DNA from: Gymnothorax reevesii
Taxonomy: Eukaryota > Chordata > Actinopteri > Anguilliformes > Muraenidae
Assembly: GCA_029721435.1 (NCBI GenBank)
Contig: CM056583.1
Coordinates: 74,837,120 to 74,901,119 of the forward strand
Reading direction: 5' to 3'
DNA: 64,000 bases
Below are positions 11,990 through 23,393 of the stretch, in pieces. Position 1 is the stretch's first letter, and every line of letters starts with the position of its first letter. The notes under the pieces are model-generated. The model saw only the letters and a list, made by a program, of their open reading frames with translations, ran no database searches and was not told the origin of the DNA. A program made the position numbers and the translations under genes.

Positions 11990-14560
11990 GGATATGGTTT
12001 GAATATGGGTTAATTCAACTGAGGCTGACATTGTTGTCATTTCTGAAACCTGGTTAACAAAATCAGTTACTGATGCTGATATTGGCATTGATGGATACAA
12101 TGTTTATCGTTCTGACAGACAAAAGAAAGGAGGAGGTATTACAATTTTTTGTTAAATTTAGCCTACACACCAAGGTTGTACTGTCTGACTCAATCTGTAA
12201 ACAGTTAGAATTCCTGGCTTTGAATGTGGAAATTGTCAACAATATTAACATAACTGTGGTTGGCTGCTACAGGCCTCTATCTGCCTCTAAGGATACATTG
12301 CACTCCTTGTCACATCTTTTATCCAGACTAAATTATAATGAACTTGTTTTAGCTGGGGATCTGAATTGGGATTGGCTTAAGTCGGTATCTGGTGATTTCA
12401 AATCCTTTTGTGATTCTATTAATCTTACCCAGCGAATTAACTCTCTTACTCGTCCAAATCCTAAATGTATGGAGAAGTCCACCTCAATGAATTTGATTCT
12501 CACAAATGCTCCTCATAAATTTTCAGCTGTTGGTGTATTCTGTAATGATTTAAGTGACCACTGTGTGGTCGCGTATTATTTTTATATTATTCGCGTATTA
12601 TAAGAGGAATCTTAAACTTTTTAATGAGCTGGGATTTTACCATGATTTGTATTGTTTTTACTGGAGTTATGAAGGGCTCAACTGCTGTTCATGACTAAAT
12701 GGAGATCTTGAATTGTTCTAAAGAGCATTTTATATCTTCTGGCTCCCTGTTTGATTCTGTCCATTCTACATCTGGGAAACCCTATACTGATGTGCCAGTG
12801 CATATTGGGGAAGTCTTCAACTTTGTACCTTTCTCTCTGTAGGAAGTTTGTAAAGCCTTAAATGGTGTAGACCATAGAAAAGCTCCAGGGCCTTATCTTA
12901 TTGAGTCTTACTTCCTGAAGCTGGCATCTAATTTTATAGCAAGGCCTTTAACATATATTTATAATCTTTCCCTGGAATCTAAGGTTGTTCCTAGGTCTTG
13001 GAAATCTGCCTTTGTCCTCCCTTTACTGTACGGAGGTGATCCAGCCTGTCTTAACAACTATAGGCCAATATCAAACCTCTCAGAGCTGGCCAAAATACTT
13101 GAAAATCTGGTTAGTAAACAGCTAAGAGAGTTTTTATATAACAATCATGTTCTATCGACTTATCAATCAGGCTTTAGGAAGAAGCACAGTACCATCACTG
13201 CTGCCTTGAAAGTGGTCAATGACATTTCGGTTGCACTGGATAAGAAACAGAACTGTGTGTCACTTTTTTTTATTTGTCTAAAGCTTTTGATACAGTAGAT
13301 CACAATGTTTTAAAGCTAAGACTTTTACAGTCAGGACTTTCAGAGCAAGCAGTTGTGTGGTTTTAAGATTATCTTAGTGATAGATCTCTGTGCATTAAAT
13401 ATGATAATCTTTGTTCTGAATTTGTATCTGTCTGTAAGGGTGTACCACAGGGTTCTATTTTAGGCCCACTTTTATTTACCTTGTATATAAATAACCTGGC
13501 CCAAAACATGTCAAATGCAACTTTTCACTTTTATGCTGATGACACAGTCATTTATTTCTGTGCTTCCTCTCTCGTTCTGGCCATTGAGCGCCTGCAAAAC
13601 AAATTTTCTTCAGAATATCCTACTTCAGCTGAAGCTTGTTCTTAATGCTGAAAAGACTAAATGTATGATTTTCAGCAACTCAAAGACCAGACCACATTTT
13701 ATTCCTGCTATGGTCACTCGAGATGGGAGGTGCATAGAAATTGTCAGTTCTTATAAATATTTGGGTGCTTTAATTGATGATTCCCTCACTTTAAAGCCAT
13801 ATGTACTCCAATTAGTGAAAAAGCTGAAACTAATTTTGGGCTTTTATTTTCGTAAAAAGTTTTGCTTTTCTTTTAATGTAAAAAAGCGACTTGTTGCTGC
13901 TACTTTTTTATCTGTCTTAGATTATGGTGATCTTTTGTACAGAAATGCATCTGCTCAGTATCTTCATAAGATTGATTCAGTGTATCATGCTGCCCTGCAG
14001 TTTATAACCAATGCAAAAGTCTTGACTCATCATTGTGAGCTTTATTCTCGGGTGGGTTGGCCATCTCTGGCCACTCGCAGGCTCCATCATTGGTGCGCCT
14101 TCATATACAATTTTGGGTTTGCTTCCGTCCTATCTTTGCAAGCTCATGTTGCAAAAGAGTACTGGTCAATACTCTTTGCGCTCCGCTGACCATTATCTAC
14201 TTTCAGTCCCCAATGTCTGCACTGAATTTGGTAAAAAGGCTTTTGCTTACTCCACCCCCAAGGCATGGAATGACTTACAAAATGTCCTTAAATTGGATTG
14301 CCTAGTTTCCATAAATGAATTCAAATCTGAACTGAAGGATTTAGAGACAGCTTCTTTATGCTGTCAGTGCTATTAATGTATCTTGATCTTAAAGCTGTAA
14401 TGTACACATTTTATGTATTTAATGATTTCCTTTTTATGCTATGTCTGTAACTTTTTATATATATACTGCTGCTTGTCTTGGCCAGGTCTCCTTTGAAAAA
14501 GAGATTTTTAATCTCAATGGGACTTCATGGTAAAATAAAGGTAAAATTAAAATAAAAATA
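11990..14560 (+). pseudogene. L2/Rex1-like LINE: endonuclease, reverse transcriptase and 3' end
   Basis: A + strand LINE read through several broken frames. The endonuclease part covers about 12025-12590, with VVISETWLT, GCYRPLSAS, LAGDLNWDW and LSDHCVVA. The reverse transcriptase covers about 12840-13960: [46 protein letters not shown] and [10 protein letters not shown], the last with the catalytic YADD at 13532-13543. A C-terminal region ends near 14372. The 3' tail (CTCAATGGGACTTCATGG, then AAAATAAAG repeats to about 14566) is the A-rich short-repeat end usual for L2/Rex1-type elements. Catalytic aspartates are kept, but multiple stops and frameshifts (for example near 12600, 13276 and 13365) make it dead. 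The start is 5'-truncated, the common fate of LINE copies. Confidence 0.85.
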
Positions 14561-14779
14561 AAATTGACCAACGTTATCGGGAACTCCCTTCAACATCAAA
14601 AACACTCAACATTATCACATCCGATGAGTTTTCCTCAGGGATTTAACACAAGGGAAAAAATGCATAATTTCAACACAGAATTCTATATCAATCAATGTTA
14701 TTACATTATATTACATCAGCTTTGATGTGTACTACACTGGAAACATGATAGCCGCACATTATTTGATGTTTTTCCCATG

Positions 14780-16045
14780 ATTTTTATTATTTTTGTCCCA
14801 TAAATATCAAATTTGATTCTTGTAACACATTTCGAATGAATTTGGGACAGTGAAGCATTAACCACTCTGTAACATGCCCTTTTCTTTTCACAGCATTTAA
14901 AAGACATTTAGGTACTGAAGAGACAAAGTGATTGAGTGTTTCAGGTGGAATTTTATCCCATTCTTCCTCTAAACAAGTCAGGTGTGCATCAGTGCAAAGT
15001 CTTTGTTTCCGCATCTTGCATTTCAAAATGTGCCGCACATTCTCTATTAGGGACAGGTCAGGACTGCAAGCAGGCCAGTCGAGCACCCAAACCCTCTTCT
15101 TCCACAGCCAGACCTTTGTAATGTGTGCAGTATGTTGTTTTGCATTGTCATGTTGAAATACTGTATGCATGGTCGTCCCTGGTAGGGGCTCCACTTATAA
15201 GGAGCCATGTTCCTGTAAAATCCCTATGTACTTTTCTGCATGGATGGTGCCATCAGAGAAGTGCAGGTTACCTTCTCCCATGGCACTGACACACCCCCAT
15301 ACCATGAAAGACCCTGGTTTCTGGACTTGGTAGTTGCTGGTAATATTCTAGACGGTCCTTTTCATCTTTGCTCTGGAGCACACAGCGTCTATCTTTACCC
15401 TTGGAGACCTGAAATATTGACTTGTCTGACCACTGTACATGTTCCCACTAAGTCATGTCCATCCCAGATGCCTCCGAACCCAAAGAAGTCAATGAAGCTT
15501 CCAGAAACAGTTAATGTAAGGTTTCCATTTGGCATGGTAAAGTCTTAAGTGGCATTTATGGAAGTAGCTTCGCATTGCTGTGTTTGAAAAAGATTTGCCA
15601 AAGTAAGTCTGAGCCTATGTGGTTACAGCAGTTATGGATGAACGTCTGTTCTTGATACATTGCCGTCTCAGGGATCTCAGATCATAGGCATTCAGTTTAG
15701 TTTTGTGCCCTTTCTCTTTATGCACTGAAATTTAACCAGATTCCACAAATCTTTTACATACATTATGCGCAGTAGAGGATGGAATATTCAAATTTCTCTC
15801 TATTTGTCTTTGTGGAGCATCGTTTTTAAATGGTTCAATACTTTTCTCATGCATTTGTTGGCAAACTAGTGATTCTCGGCCCCTCTTTGCTGCTGAAGGA
15901 CTCGGCCTTTCCTGGGTGTTGGTTTTGTACCAAATCATGAGTATAATCACCCGTTGACAACACCTGATTCACATCACTATGCAATCCTACATTTCTATAT
16001 ATTGCTAATTTCCACTTCCGTCCCAACTTTTATGACTGAAAACAG
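14780..16045 (-). mobile_element. Tc1-like transposon remnant
   Basis: The - strand carries pieces of a Tc1 transposase. The N-terminal helix-turn-helix is in 15950-15732 (PQRQIERNLNIPSSTAHNV) and the catalytic C-terminus in 15194-14787. The latter has TVFQHDNAKQHTA, holding the second catalytic Asp, and PDLSLIENVRHIL, holding the third acidic residue. It ends with SVPKCLLNAVKRKGH. The middle is scrambled by frameshifts. The right end near 16020-16040 (CGTCCCAACTTTTATGACTG) looks like a Tc1 inverted repeat. The left end is not resolved. Confidence 0.75.
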
Positions 16046-16439
16046 AGTTCTCATCATATGAGTTCTCGTCTTATTTGAACAAGCAGAACTGGCTACACCT
16101 GATGGTCCCAACTGTTTTCGGAGTTCATGTAAACAGGTCAAGACCAGTCATTATTTTCAAGAAATGGTCTGTGCTTCACCAATTTTCAGTTCACCAGGCA
16201 CCATTGTTATATAAGCCCCCACTTTTACTGACTGGACAGCACCAAAAATGGCTTTATAATGATTTATTTTGCATCTTGACATTGACTTTCTAAAACCTGC
16301 TTCCACCTCAGGCTCATGACGAAATGGCTGACCTATTCCAGTTACCTAAATTCTGGCTTGAATTTCACAATCTTTTGACAAATCTAATATTTCAGCAGAT
16401 CCCGAATACAAAGCATTTTATCTCCCATCCTCACTATTG

Positions 16440-17270
16440 TTGCTGGAGGTGTCGCGCATGATCTGTATTGAATTCGGAAGTAAAGAATGCAAGCATTTGT
16501 CTGTAACACAAGACAAATGTGTAGGGGTAGGGGATGCTACTGCATTTTGCCCCCCAAGATACTGAGGAGGATGGTGAGAGAGGCAACAAATTCCCCAAGA
16601 AATCACTAAGAGGTAATCACAGGCATCTTGGGGTCTCCAATTGTCCAAAACCACCATCAGGCGCCACCACTACAACCACAAGCTCTTTGGAATGGTTGCC
16701 GGGAAAAAGCCTTTTCTGAAAAGAAGACACAGAAGCAAGTTCTTGGAGTTTGCCAAACATCACTGGGAAAGGGGGCTTAAAATTGCATGTTTCAGTCAGA
16801 TACAATACTGGTATGTTTGGCACCAAAACAGGGATGCATACAAGGAAAAGCACCTCATACCCATGATGAAATATCTTGGGTCAGTCATGTTTTGGGGCTG
16901 TTTGAACCACTTGAATTAAAAGACACTGTTTAAGATTAATGGAATAATGAATTCCACCAAGTATCAGGATATTTTGGCAGACAATCTGGTTGCCTCCACC
17001 AGAAGGCTGGAGCGGACTTGGCCGAAGGTGAACTTTCCAATAAGATAATGACCCAAAGAATACCTTAAGAAAGAAGGAATTGAGTAATTGGAAGGAATTG
17101 AGATCATTTTTCCATCTTTTTTTAAAGTATGATAATTATTTTATTTTTTTTGGTTAAGCAGTGCCAATCAGGGGTGGCAGCAATTTTAGAGCTCACTGTC
17201 TATACACTGAACAGCTGTAAATATTTCCTTAAATCCTGGTGTGCTGCAATAAATTTGAATGTTTTGCATT
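16440..17270 (+). pseudogene. Tc1-like transposase fragment
   Basis: The + strand frame around 16641-16919 encodes TTIRRHHYNHKLFG, AGKKPFLKRRHRSKFLEFAKHHWE and MKYLGSVMFWGCLNH. This is the order from the DNA-binding linker to the core of Tc1 transposases. Further pieces (NSTKYQDILADNLVAS) follow a stop at 16917. The helix-turn-helix part upstream is frameshifted, and no catalytic triad can be assembled. Confidence 0.65.
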
Positions 17271-17279
17271 TTTAGGGTG

Positions 17280-18040
17280 AACTTCTCCTTTAATGAAATC
17301 AATGACATAATTGCAGCTTTTCATTATTTTCAGTCATTCTTAAGCCACAGGAAGTCAATACAGATTGGTGTCCCTGAGTGTACACTAGTTGAGTAAACCA
17401 CTGTCTGGTACTCATGACTAAAGACAAAAGGAGCTTCCAGGAAAGGCATAGTACTTCATTTGCAATTATGGGCTGAGGATCGCCAATTCGCCCACAAATG
17501 TTGGTGAAAATCACTCCAAGGTTTAGAAACCATGCTCCAAAACAAAAGAAAGGAGGAGACTTGGATATGTCACCCTAATAAAAAAGATTCCAGAAATCTG
17601 GCGCAAATGCTGTAAATGAAGGACAAGGGCACAAGTACTCTGACATCACTGCATCAAGAACTATCATGTCTGCAAATATTACTAGGCAAGGAAGTTACTA
17701 ATACCCGGGGATTCGATGTACAGAAAGTTTACTACTTTATGGAATGGCCCGTGAGAAAATCTGAAAATAAACTTTATGTTAATTGATATGAAGATTTAAT
17801 AAAAGAATGTGAATAAAATCAGGGATTTAAAGAAGAAAATTACAGCATATATATGAGAAGGTGACAAAGTTAGAGTGAAAAGTTAAACATTATATGAACT
17901 TATCCTTGAACTTTCAAAGGTTAGTACTTTATAATATTTGAAACAGCTAATGGCATTAAAGAAATCTTGGATGTGATTAAGAAGCAGCACTTATGACAAA
18001 AAAATGATAAGGTCCAATGGGACAGTTATCATGTTATACT
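17280..18040. other. Unannotated sequence
   Basis: AT-rich, with no recognisable gene or repeat boundary. Confidence 0.45.
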
Positions 18041-18710
18041 GTTAAATCTTCTGGCAACCATTTTCACATATTTTATGAGCTATGACCTTTGACCTTTGGC
18101 CTACATACAGCCTAAGTTTGATTTCAGAGTATTTTCATACCATGTACCTTCATATGAAATTTCATTAAAATCAGTCAAAAATTACTCAAGTTATCGAACG
18201 GAAAGCAATTTCGTATATTGAATGAGCTATGACCTTTGACCTGAATACTCCGAAAGTGAACTTGTATTTTGGTATGAACTACCTTCACATGAAATTTCAT
18301 AAAAATCTGTCAAACATTACTCAAGAAATCAAGCGGAAACCATTTTTGCATATTTATTGAGCTATAAGCTATGACCTTTGACCTACATAGTCCAAAATCG
18401 AACTTAACCTGTATTTTCAAGTACCTTCACATGAAATTTCATGATAATCCATCAAACATTACAGAAGTTTTTGACCGGAAACTATTTTCACATATTTAAT
18501 GAGGTATGACCTTTGACCTATGTACTCTGAAATCGAATTTTGGCTGTTTTTTGATACCAACTACATTCCTATCAAATTTCATTAAAATCCGTCAAACATT
18601 ACTAAAGTTATTGAACAGAAACCAGATTTGTTACGGACGGGTGCAAGGACGGACGGACGGCGGTGTTACTATATTCCCCTCCGACTGATTTGTCGGTGAG
18701 GGGATAATAA
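18040..18710 (+). repeat. Tandem-core, hairpin-ended repeat with four DR1 motifs
   Basis: Four units of 135-147 bases share GAGCTATGACCTTTGACCT, CTTCACATGAAATTTCAT, AAAATCNGTCAAACATTAC and CGGAAANCATTTT. The array ends in GGACGGACGGACGG (about 18650-18661). A palindromic stem-loop follows at 18674-18706, with arms CCCCTCCGAC and GTCGGTGAGGGG. Core repeats, a short tetranucleotide tract and a terminal hairpin are the layout described for pearl/HINE-type non-autonomous Helentron relatives; that assignment is by architecture only. No coding capacity. Confidence 0.7.
18083..18519. promoter_or_regulatory. Four perfect DR1 nuclear-receptor motifs
   Basis: TGACCTTTGACCT, the reverse complement of AGGTCA-A-AGGTCA, occurs at 18083-18095, 18230-18242, 18372-18384 and 18507-18519. 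It is identical in all four tandem units although the surrounding unit has diverged. DR1 is the site class bound by HNF4, RXR and PPAR:RXR dimers. Whether these sites are used is unknown. Confidence 0.6.
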
Positions 18711-18714
18711 AACT

Positions 18715-18910
18715 GACCATCCAGACTTTTACCACGCCGAAAGCCATGCTCTGTCATGGAATGGGGTTGTGTCAGTGCCATTGGCAAGGATGGCATTATT
18801 GCTAAAAAATACATGCAGATTTTTGAGCAGCCTATGCTGCCTTCACAACATCTTTTCTTAGAACGCCCAAGCACATTTCAAAAAGACAACAATGTGAATT
18901 TGTAAAGCGT
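18715..18910 (+). pseudogene. Tc1-like transposase fragment (core)
   Basis: One + strand frame encodes KPCSVMEWGCVSAIGKDG, KKYMQIFEQPMLPSQHLF and FQKDNN. This is the VWGC...YMQ.LEQHMLPS...QDN block that spans the second catalytic Asp of Tc1 transposases. It directly abuts the hairpin of the preceding repeat, so that repeat may have inserted into or truncated the Tc1. Confidence 0.65.
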
Positions 18911-19624
18911 GCCTTCAGTATGCTTTATAAAGGAACATTTGTGTTAGAATTCAATTAAATTATCTTTAATTGCAGCTGATACACCTGGAAACAGTTTTTC
19001 ACCGTTGCAACTGCTATCAATATTATCAATAACGCTTTAAGAGAGGCGCTCACCCAATCTGCTGCTGCTGCCTGAATTAGAGGACAGGATCTTGCTCCAC
19101 TTTTCCTGATCTGGGGTGCGTTTCCCGAACAACGACGGAAGTTAGCATTGAACTAACATGGTACGATGCATCGTTAAACTAACAAACATCAGAGCAACGA
19201 CTGTTTCCCAAAACCGTCGTACCTTGTTCGTTCCACAGTAGTTTGAACGACGTTAGTTTGAACAATGATAGTTTTAGCGATTGTCGCTCGAACATCAATG
19301 TTACCAGGAGCACTCCGGTCTGATTTTCACCGCGGGAAGCTTAAAAACTTGGTATTTGTGCCTAAATACGGCAGTTGTGATCGATAATACACTATTAATT
19401 TGTTGTTATGGCATATTATTTTGTGATCATATACAAACTAGCTACAATACAATTTACCATTTAAATGAAAAGACACTTTAGGCAACGATTCTTTGGGGGA
19501 AAAAATCTAAAAGAACGATTTGCCATTTCTGTGCATTTATTGAGATGAGCTCCACCACCACCTTATCAATCATTAACATTCTTAACAGTTATAGATACAT
19601 ACTTATCTCCTCTCCATGACGTAT

Positions 19625-19701
19625 ACGGTGGTGTAGTGGATAACTCCATCTACACGCCAAGGCACCGACGACATAGATTGAGGGTTCGACTCTCGCAGGA
19701 A
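19625..19701 (+). tRNA. tRNA-like sequence (pseudogene or SINE head)
   Basis: GGTGGTGTAGTGGATAACTC resembles a Pol III A box. GGTTCGACTCT at 19683-19693 is a near-perfect B box, spaced as in tRNAs or tRNA-derived SINEs. The stems do not pair convincingly as a cloverleaf by eye, so it is not called a functional tRNA. It lies inside the Harbinger-type element. Confidence 0.4.
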
Positions 19702-20023
19702 GACAGCCTTTTTTTCTTCAACTCTGTCTTTTTATTCATGGCAACGTGTGCTCCAATGAACAAGTGATCATTAAATTTAGACGATTTGTGTGTCACGTAG
19801 TCTCTTTGGATACATGTAGTAAATACTTATTTAAGGTCACCCACCTTATTCATGGGCGTAGAAATACACACACAGCCAAAAATGGAATATGAAAAGTAAA
19901 CATTTTTATTTCTTTTTCCTAGCTTAAAAATTATTTCATTGACTCAAAGAACAAAAAATGGCATAAGACCGCAGAAGAGATATATTCTGATGGCTTCGGA
20001 TGGAGATGCAGAGCAGTGCACAT

Positions 20024-20048
20024 GGGGGGGGGGTTAGGGTTAGGGTTA
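20024..20048 (+). repeat. Poly-G run followed by short TTAGGG tract
   Basis: A ten-G run is followed by two and a half TTAGGG units. This is too short to call a telomere relic; it may be chance or a repair scar. Confidence 0.7.
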
Positions 20049-20180
20049 TGTGATGGAGGGATTGCCAGCTAGACATTACTAAGGACAGCAGCAGCTCTAG
20101 GGAGCGCACTACAGAGGACTGGTGGTGGGAGCTCCGGTTTGTCGACCTCCTCTTACTCCTGAGGAGAGTTTTGTCCATGG

Positions 20181-20630
20181 TGTAATGTGAATATAGGCCA
20201 CTAGATGGCAGTATTTACCTTTTTTTTATTCAGCTCAGACTGGAGTCATGTTTAGACATGTCCTGGACATGTCTGGGGCAAGTCTCAGAAAATTAAAAAA
20301 AAGAGGTCTAAATGTGGGTGGGGTCTGCAAAAGAGTATATAAGGAAAAGAATTGAGACAACCAGACCTGCCATTCTGTTCAAGACCTGTGACGTTTCTTT
20401 TGTGGATTTCTTTGCCTGTGTTTGAGCATTTTCTTCATCCAGGACATCACCAAGCCACCCCACCAAAAAGGGACTGTAATTATTTCTGTTTTTTTCTTAT
20501 TTATCAATCTTGGTCTTTAGTTGTAGGTTGTTATTAGTCTTTGTCTTTGTTACAACTTAAATGTGTTTTAGTTGTGAAAACTGTGTTTGTCATCCCTTGC
20601 TGTTGCTGTTGTGAAATAAATGTAATAACA
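20181..20630 (+). repeat. LTR with TATA box and poly(A) signal, nested in the Harbinger element
   Basis: The block begins TGTAATGTGA and ends TGTAATAACA, giving TG...CA termini. It has TATATAA at 20336-20342 and AATAAA at 20615-20620, about 280 bases apart as expected for an LTR promoter and polyadenylation pair. Just downstream lies AATTGGGGCCATAAC, possibly a primer-binding site. An ATG-led fragment near 20717 could be decayed gag. No second LTR is seen, so it is a partial insertion or a solo LTR. Confidence 0.5.
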
Positions 20631-20960
20631 AATTGGGGCCATAACAATGGTAAGCCCAGAAGTGCTGTCGGGAGTCCCAGGGGTATTGGTATCTGTGTTA
20701 TGCACAATTCTCTAACATGAGTGTCTTCCCCCCTCTGCCCACTTCCTCTAAGCCCATTTACGCCTTGTCCCTTGCAGTTTGATTCCCAGGGCCCCCCCAT
20801 CATTGGGCACCCGCACGCAGGACCCCTCAACATTGGCCATCCTCTCACTGGGCCACTCCACATTGGGCCCCCTCTGGCACCGCTTTCTGTGTGTCAGGGC
20901 CGCTCTTTCACCTGAGTTTCCAGAATCCTCTCAGACTGGCAGTTTGTCTACGTCCTGCAC
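20631..20960 (+). other. Possible internal remnant downstream of the LTR
   Basis: C-rich sequence with recurring CATTGGGC / CATTGGCC words at about 20809, 20829 and 20858. The short frames here on both strands come from this low-complexity composition. No retroviral domain can be identified. Confidence 0.25.
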
Positions 20961-21897
20961 AGCATGGTCGTCACAGCAAATGTCCAGCTCCCTGAAGATG
21001 AGGCGATCTATGTAAAGGATGCTGAAAATGACCGTGCATTCCACAGACCACAAGGAATGACAAATGTTATGCCAAAAGACCTCCATCTCCCCCACCCCCT
21101 TTCTTTTTATCAACACTTTCCCATCCACTGTCAAATATATGATTTCTACCATATTCACAGTTGCATGTGGGCAAACAACATCCTATCCTATCGATACATA
21201 AAAATACATGAGGGTAAACGGCGAGATCATATGTTCTTCCTATGACTAGCAACACGAAGTCACAAGCTTTACAGATTTACTCAACAATACTACCGTTTTG
21301 AACCATGATCCCGTAAAGCAGGCTAATTAACCACCTCCTGCTCTAATGACAGCGGGAAAAAAACAAGTGTTGAATTAGTAGACAAGCGTAGTTAATCGTT
21401 GACGAACATTAAAGTGTCTTTGCTAACGCATGCGAAGGCTACAAGGGATATAATTTCAGAGATCCAACCATTGGCCCACTCTTGAACAGAGAAATAAAAA
21501 AAAAGTGTTTTTTCCCGAGTAGCTACATTTTCAAATCACTGTGTTGATGTTATATATGTTTGTACGGCAAGATCTTCGAACATTTTCAGCTACTGACCTT
21601 ATGTTTACCTTTCGTGGACTGCATTTTTCGACGCAAACGCCCGGGACTAAGCTTCTAACTATAGCTGGAGAGTAGTAGTTAGAACTACACAACTTAACGA
21701 CAGTGGTTGCGAATGTTCGTTCGAACTAAGGTTTTGGGGAACACCTGCGTCGTTTAACGATGGTTCGTACTACGTAAGTTACCTTGGTAGTTCGAACGAT
21801 GGTTTTGGGAAACACTGGCGGCGCAACTACATAGTTCAAACTATGTAAGTTGCTAACTTACTTAGCAACTACGCTTTTGGGAAACGTACCCCTGTAT

Positions 21898-23190
21898 TGG
21901 TCAGAGCCTAGTAGCTCCTCAGACTGCTCTCACATCTGTGCCCAGTCACAGACATTATCTCCCTACTTTCCAGACCAGCCCGAGAGAGAAGTTCGACAGC
22001 TGTGCTCCTCAAGCTATGATTTGTGTATCTTTTAGAAAGCCTAGCTGCCTGGCCGATTTGGGGTAACATTTGCCCAAGGTAATTGTGCCCCATGGGTTCA
22101 CGAAAGGACCACACTGCTTGTCTATTCAGTAGCTTTTGATCTTTTCTTAGTGGATGAAGGTAAAATGCGTGTCGGGCAGGCACAGGGATAATTATTTCTT
22201 AAAACTGGCAATGGAGCAGTTTGTATTGTCAGGCTCAGCAAAGATGCATCCTCTGTAATTTTCTTTACATGGATCTTTGTGGTTTTTGGTTTCAGCTTTG
22301 AGGTCAAGAGAAATATACTCGTTACCATTCTCATGTTCTTTCACAATGAAAGAGTCTTTTGTCAGGTCTCGATTCCCTTCTCTCCACTGTCTTGCGATAT
22401 GCAGCTGTACATCAAACCACACTTTTCGGACCAGTCTAATCACTGTGTGCAGGGACAGCACCTCATCGCACCTGAGGAGCCGCAAATTGTTGCTGAGATG
22501 GGAGGGTGGTGCTGGTGGACGTCTTTCCCGTTTTTACTGAGGTTTTTAATGACTGATTTAAATACCCCGTTGCTGGATTTGAAAGTAGCACAGTTCATTA
22601 TATCAACTTTTAAGAAGTGTTGACATATCCCAGCCCTAATTGCAATGTAACTGGCAACTGAGAAGGTTTGCTGTTGGAGTTTTGAACAGATGCATAGAAT
22701 GACCGCAGCAGGTTTTCTGCAGCATAACTGTCAAAGTCTGTTGACATTTTCTTTTCAATTAACCAGTCTTTAAACACGCTCATGGCCCATGCCATGTTCC
22801 GTTTTGTATTAACTTCATGTTTGTCTTCCTTAATTTTGTCAATTTCCGTGTCATCTAATTCCACGTCTTTTCACCTCTCTTTCTTTCCCTGTGCTGTTTT
22901 CCTCTCTTCTTCTTTTTTTTACTGGGGATAGTCAGCCATCAACCATGAATCCAATGCTCCATTCTCTTCAAATATATTAAAATTGATATTGGAAAACATT
23001 CCATTTTTTTCTGATGGAGCAACAGAAAATTTACGATCTCTTGCCGCAGGTGTAAACGTCTTTCTCCAGATTGATATGACAGGACGGGATCCGTCAGAGT
23101 CGATCAGAAGCCTCCATAGCAACAGTCTGCTATTCATAGCAGCAGTCTGCTGTACAGAAATAACAGATCTTAGAATGTTGTAATTGACCA
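21898..23190 (-). pseudogene. Crypton-type tyrosine recombinase remnant (DUF3504-like)
   Basis: Read on the - strand across several frames. About 23190-22920 may be the N-terminal part. 22864-22610 carries [30 protein letters not shown] and QLPVTLQ, which fits a SAM-like core-binding domain. 22485-22192 carries [19 protein letters not shown], with the first catalytic Arg, and [18 protein letters not shown]. 22183-21908 carries [20 protein letters not shown] and [14 protein letters not shown], matching the H-x-x-R, H/R and Tyr motifs of the recombinase. This order is that of Crypton elements and of the domesticated KIAA1958/ZMYM/QRICH1 relatives. Frame changes between segments rule out a working gene. 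The Harbinger element lies immediately 3' of the final exon-like segment. Confidence 0.75.
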
Positions 23191-23393
23191 ATCAGGGTTG
23201 AGCATTTGACAATGCCGTGTAATAAATATATGTAATCCCCAATTCCAATGAAGTTCGGACATTGTGTATAATGTGAATAAAAACTGAAAATAATATTGAC
23301 AAATACCTTTCGACCAATATTCAATTGAGTACACTACAAAGAATAACTGATAAACTTTAGTGTATTTTTTGGGGGGGGAAATATTCACTCATT

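Larger units (their letters stand above)
19114..21891. mobile_element. PIF/Harbinger-type non-autonomous element
   Basis: The left end is GGGTGCGTTTCCC. The right end reads GGGAAACGTACCC, whose reverse complement GGGTACGTTTCCC matches at 12 of 13 positions. It is flanked by the trinucleotide CTG on both sides (19111-19113 and 21892-21894), the CWG-type 3-bp duplication seen for PIF/Harbinger elements. Subterminal regions on both sides are rich in GTTCGAAC/GTTAGTT-like inverted motifs. No DDE transposase is seen. The interior holds a tRNA-like sequence and a nested LTR. It sits at the 3' end of the Crypton remnant. Confidence 0.7.

Noticed and set aside
19625..19701. Functional tRNA gene
   Set aside because: A/B boxes are present but a paired cloverleaf and an acceptor stem are not convincing by eye.
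20024..20048. Interstitial telomere relic
   Set aside because: Only two and a half TTAGGG units beside a G run; too short to distinguish from chance.
20534..20915. Glycine/proline-rich ORFs on both strands
   Set aside because: Arise from C-rich low-complexity sequence next to the LTR; no domain.
22277..22623. 87- and 114-residue + strand ORFs
   Set aside because: Antisense shadows of the Crypton recombinase remnant.
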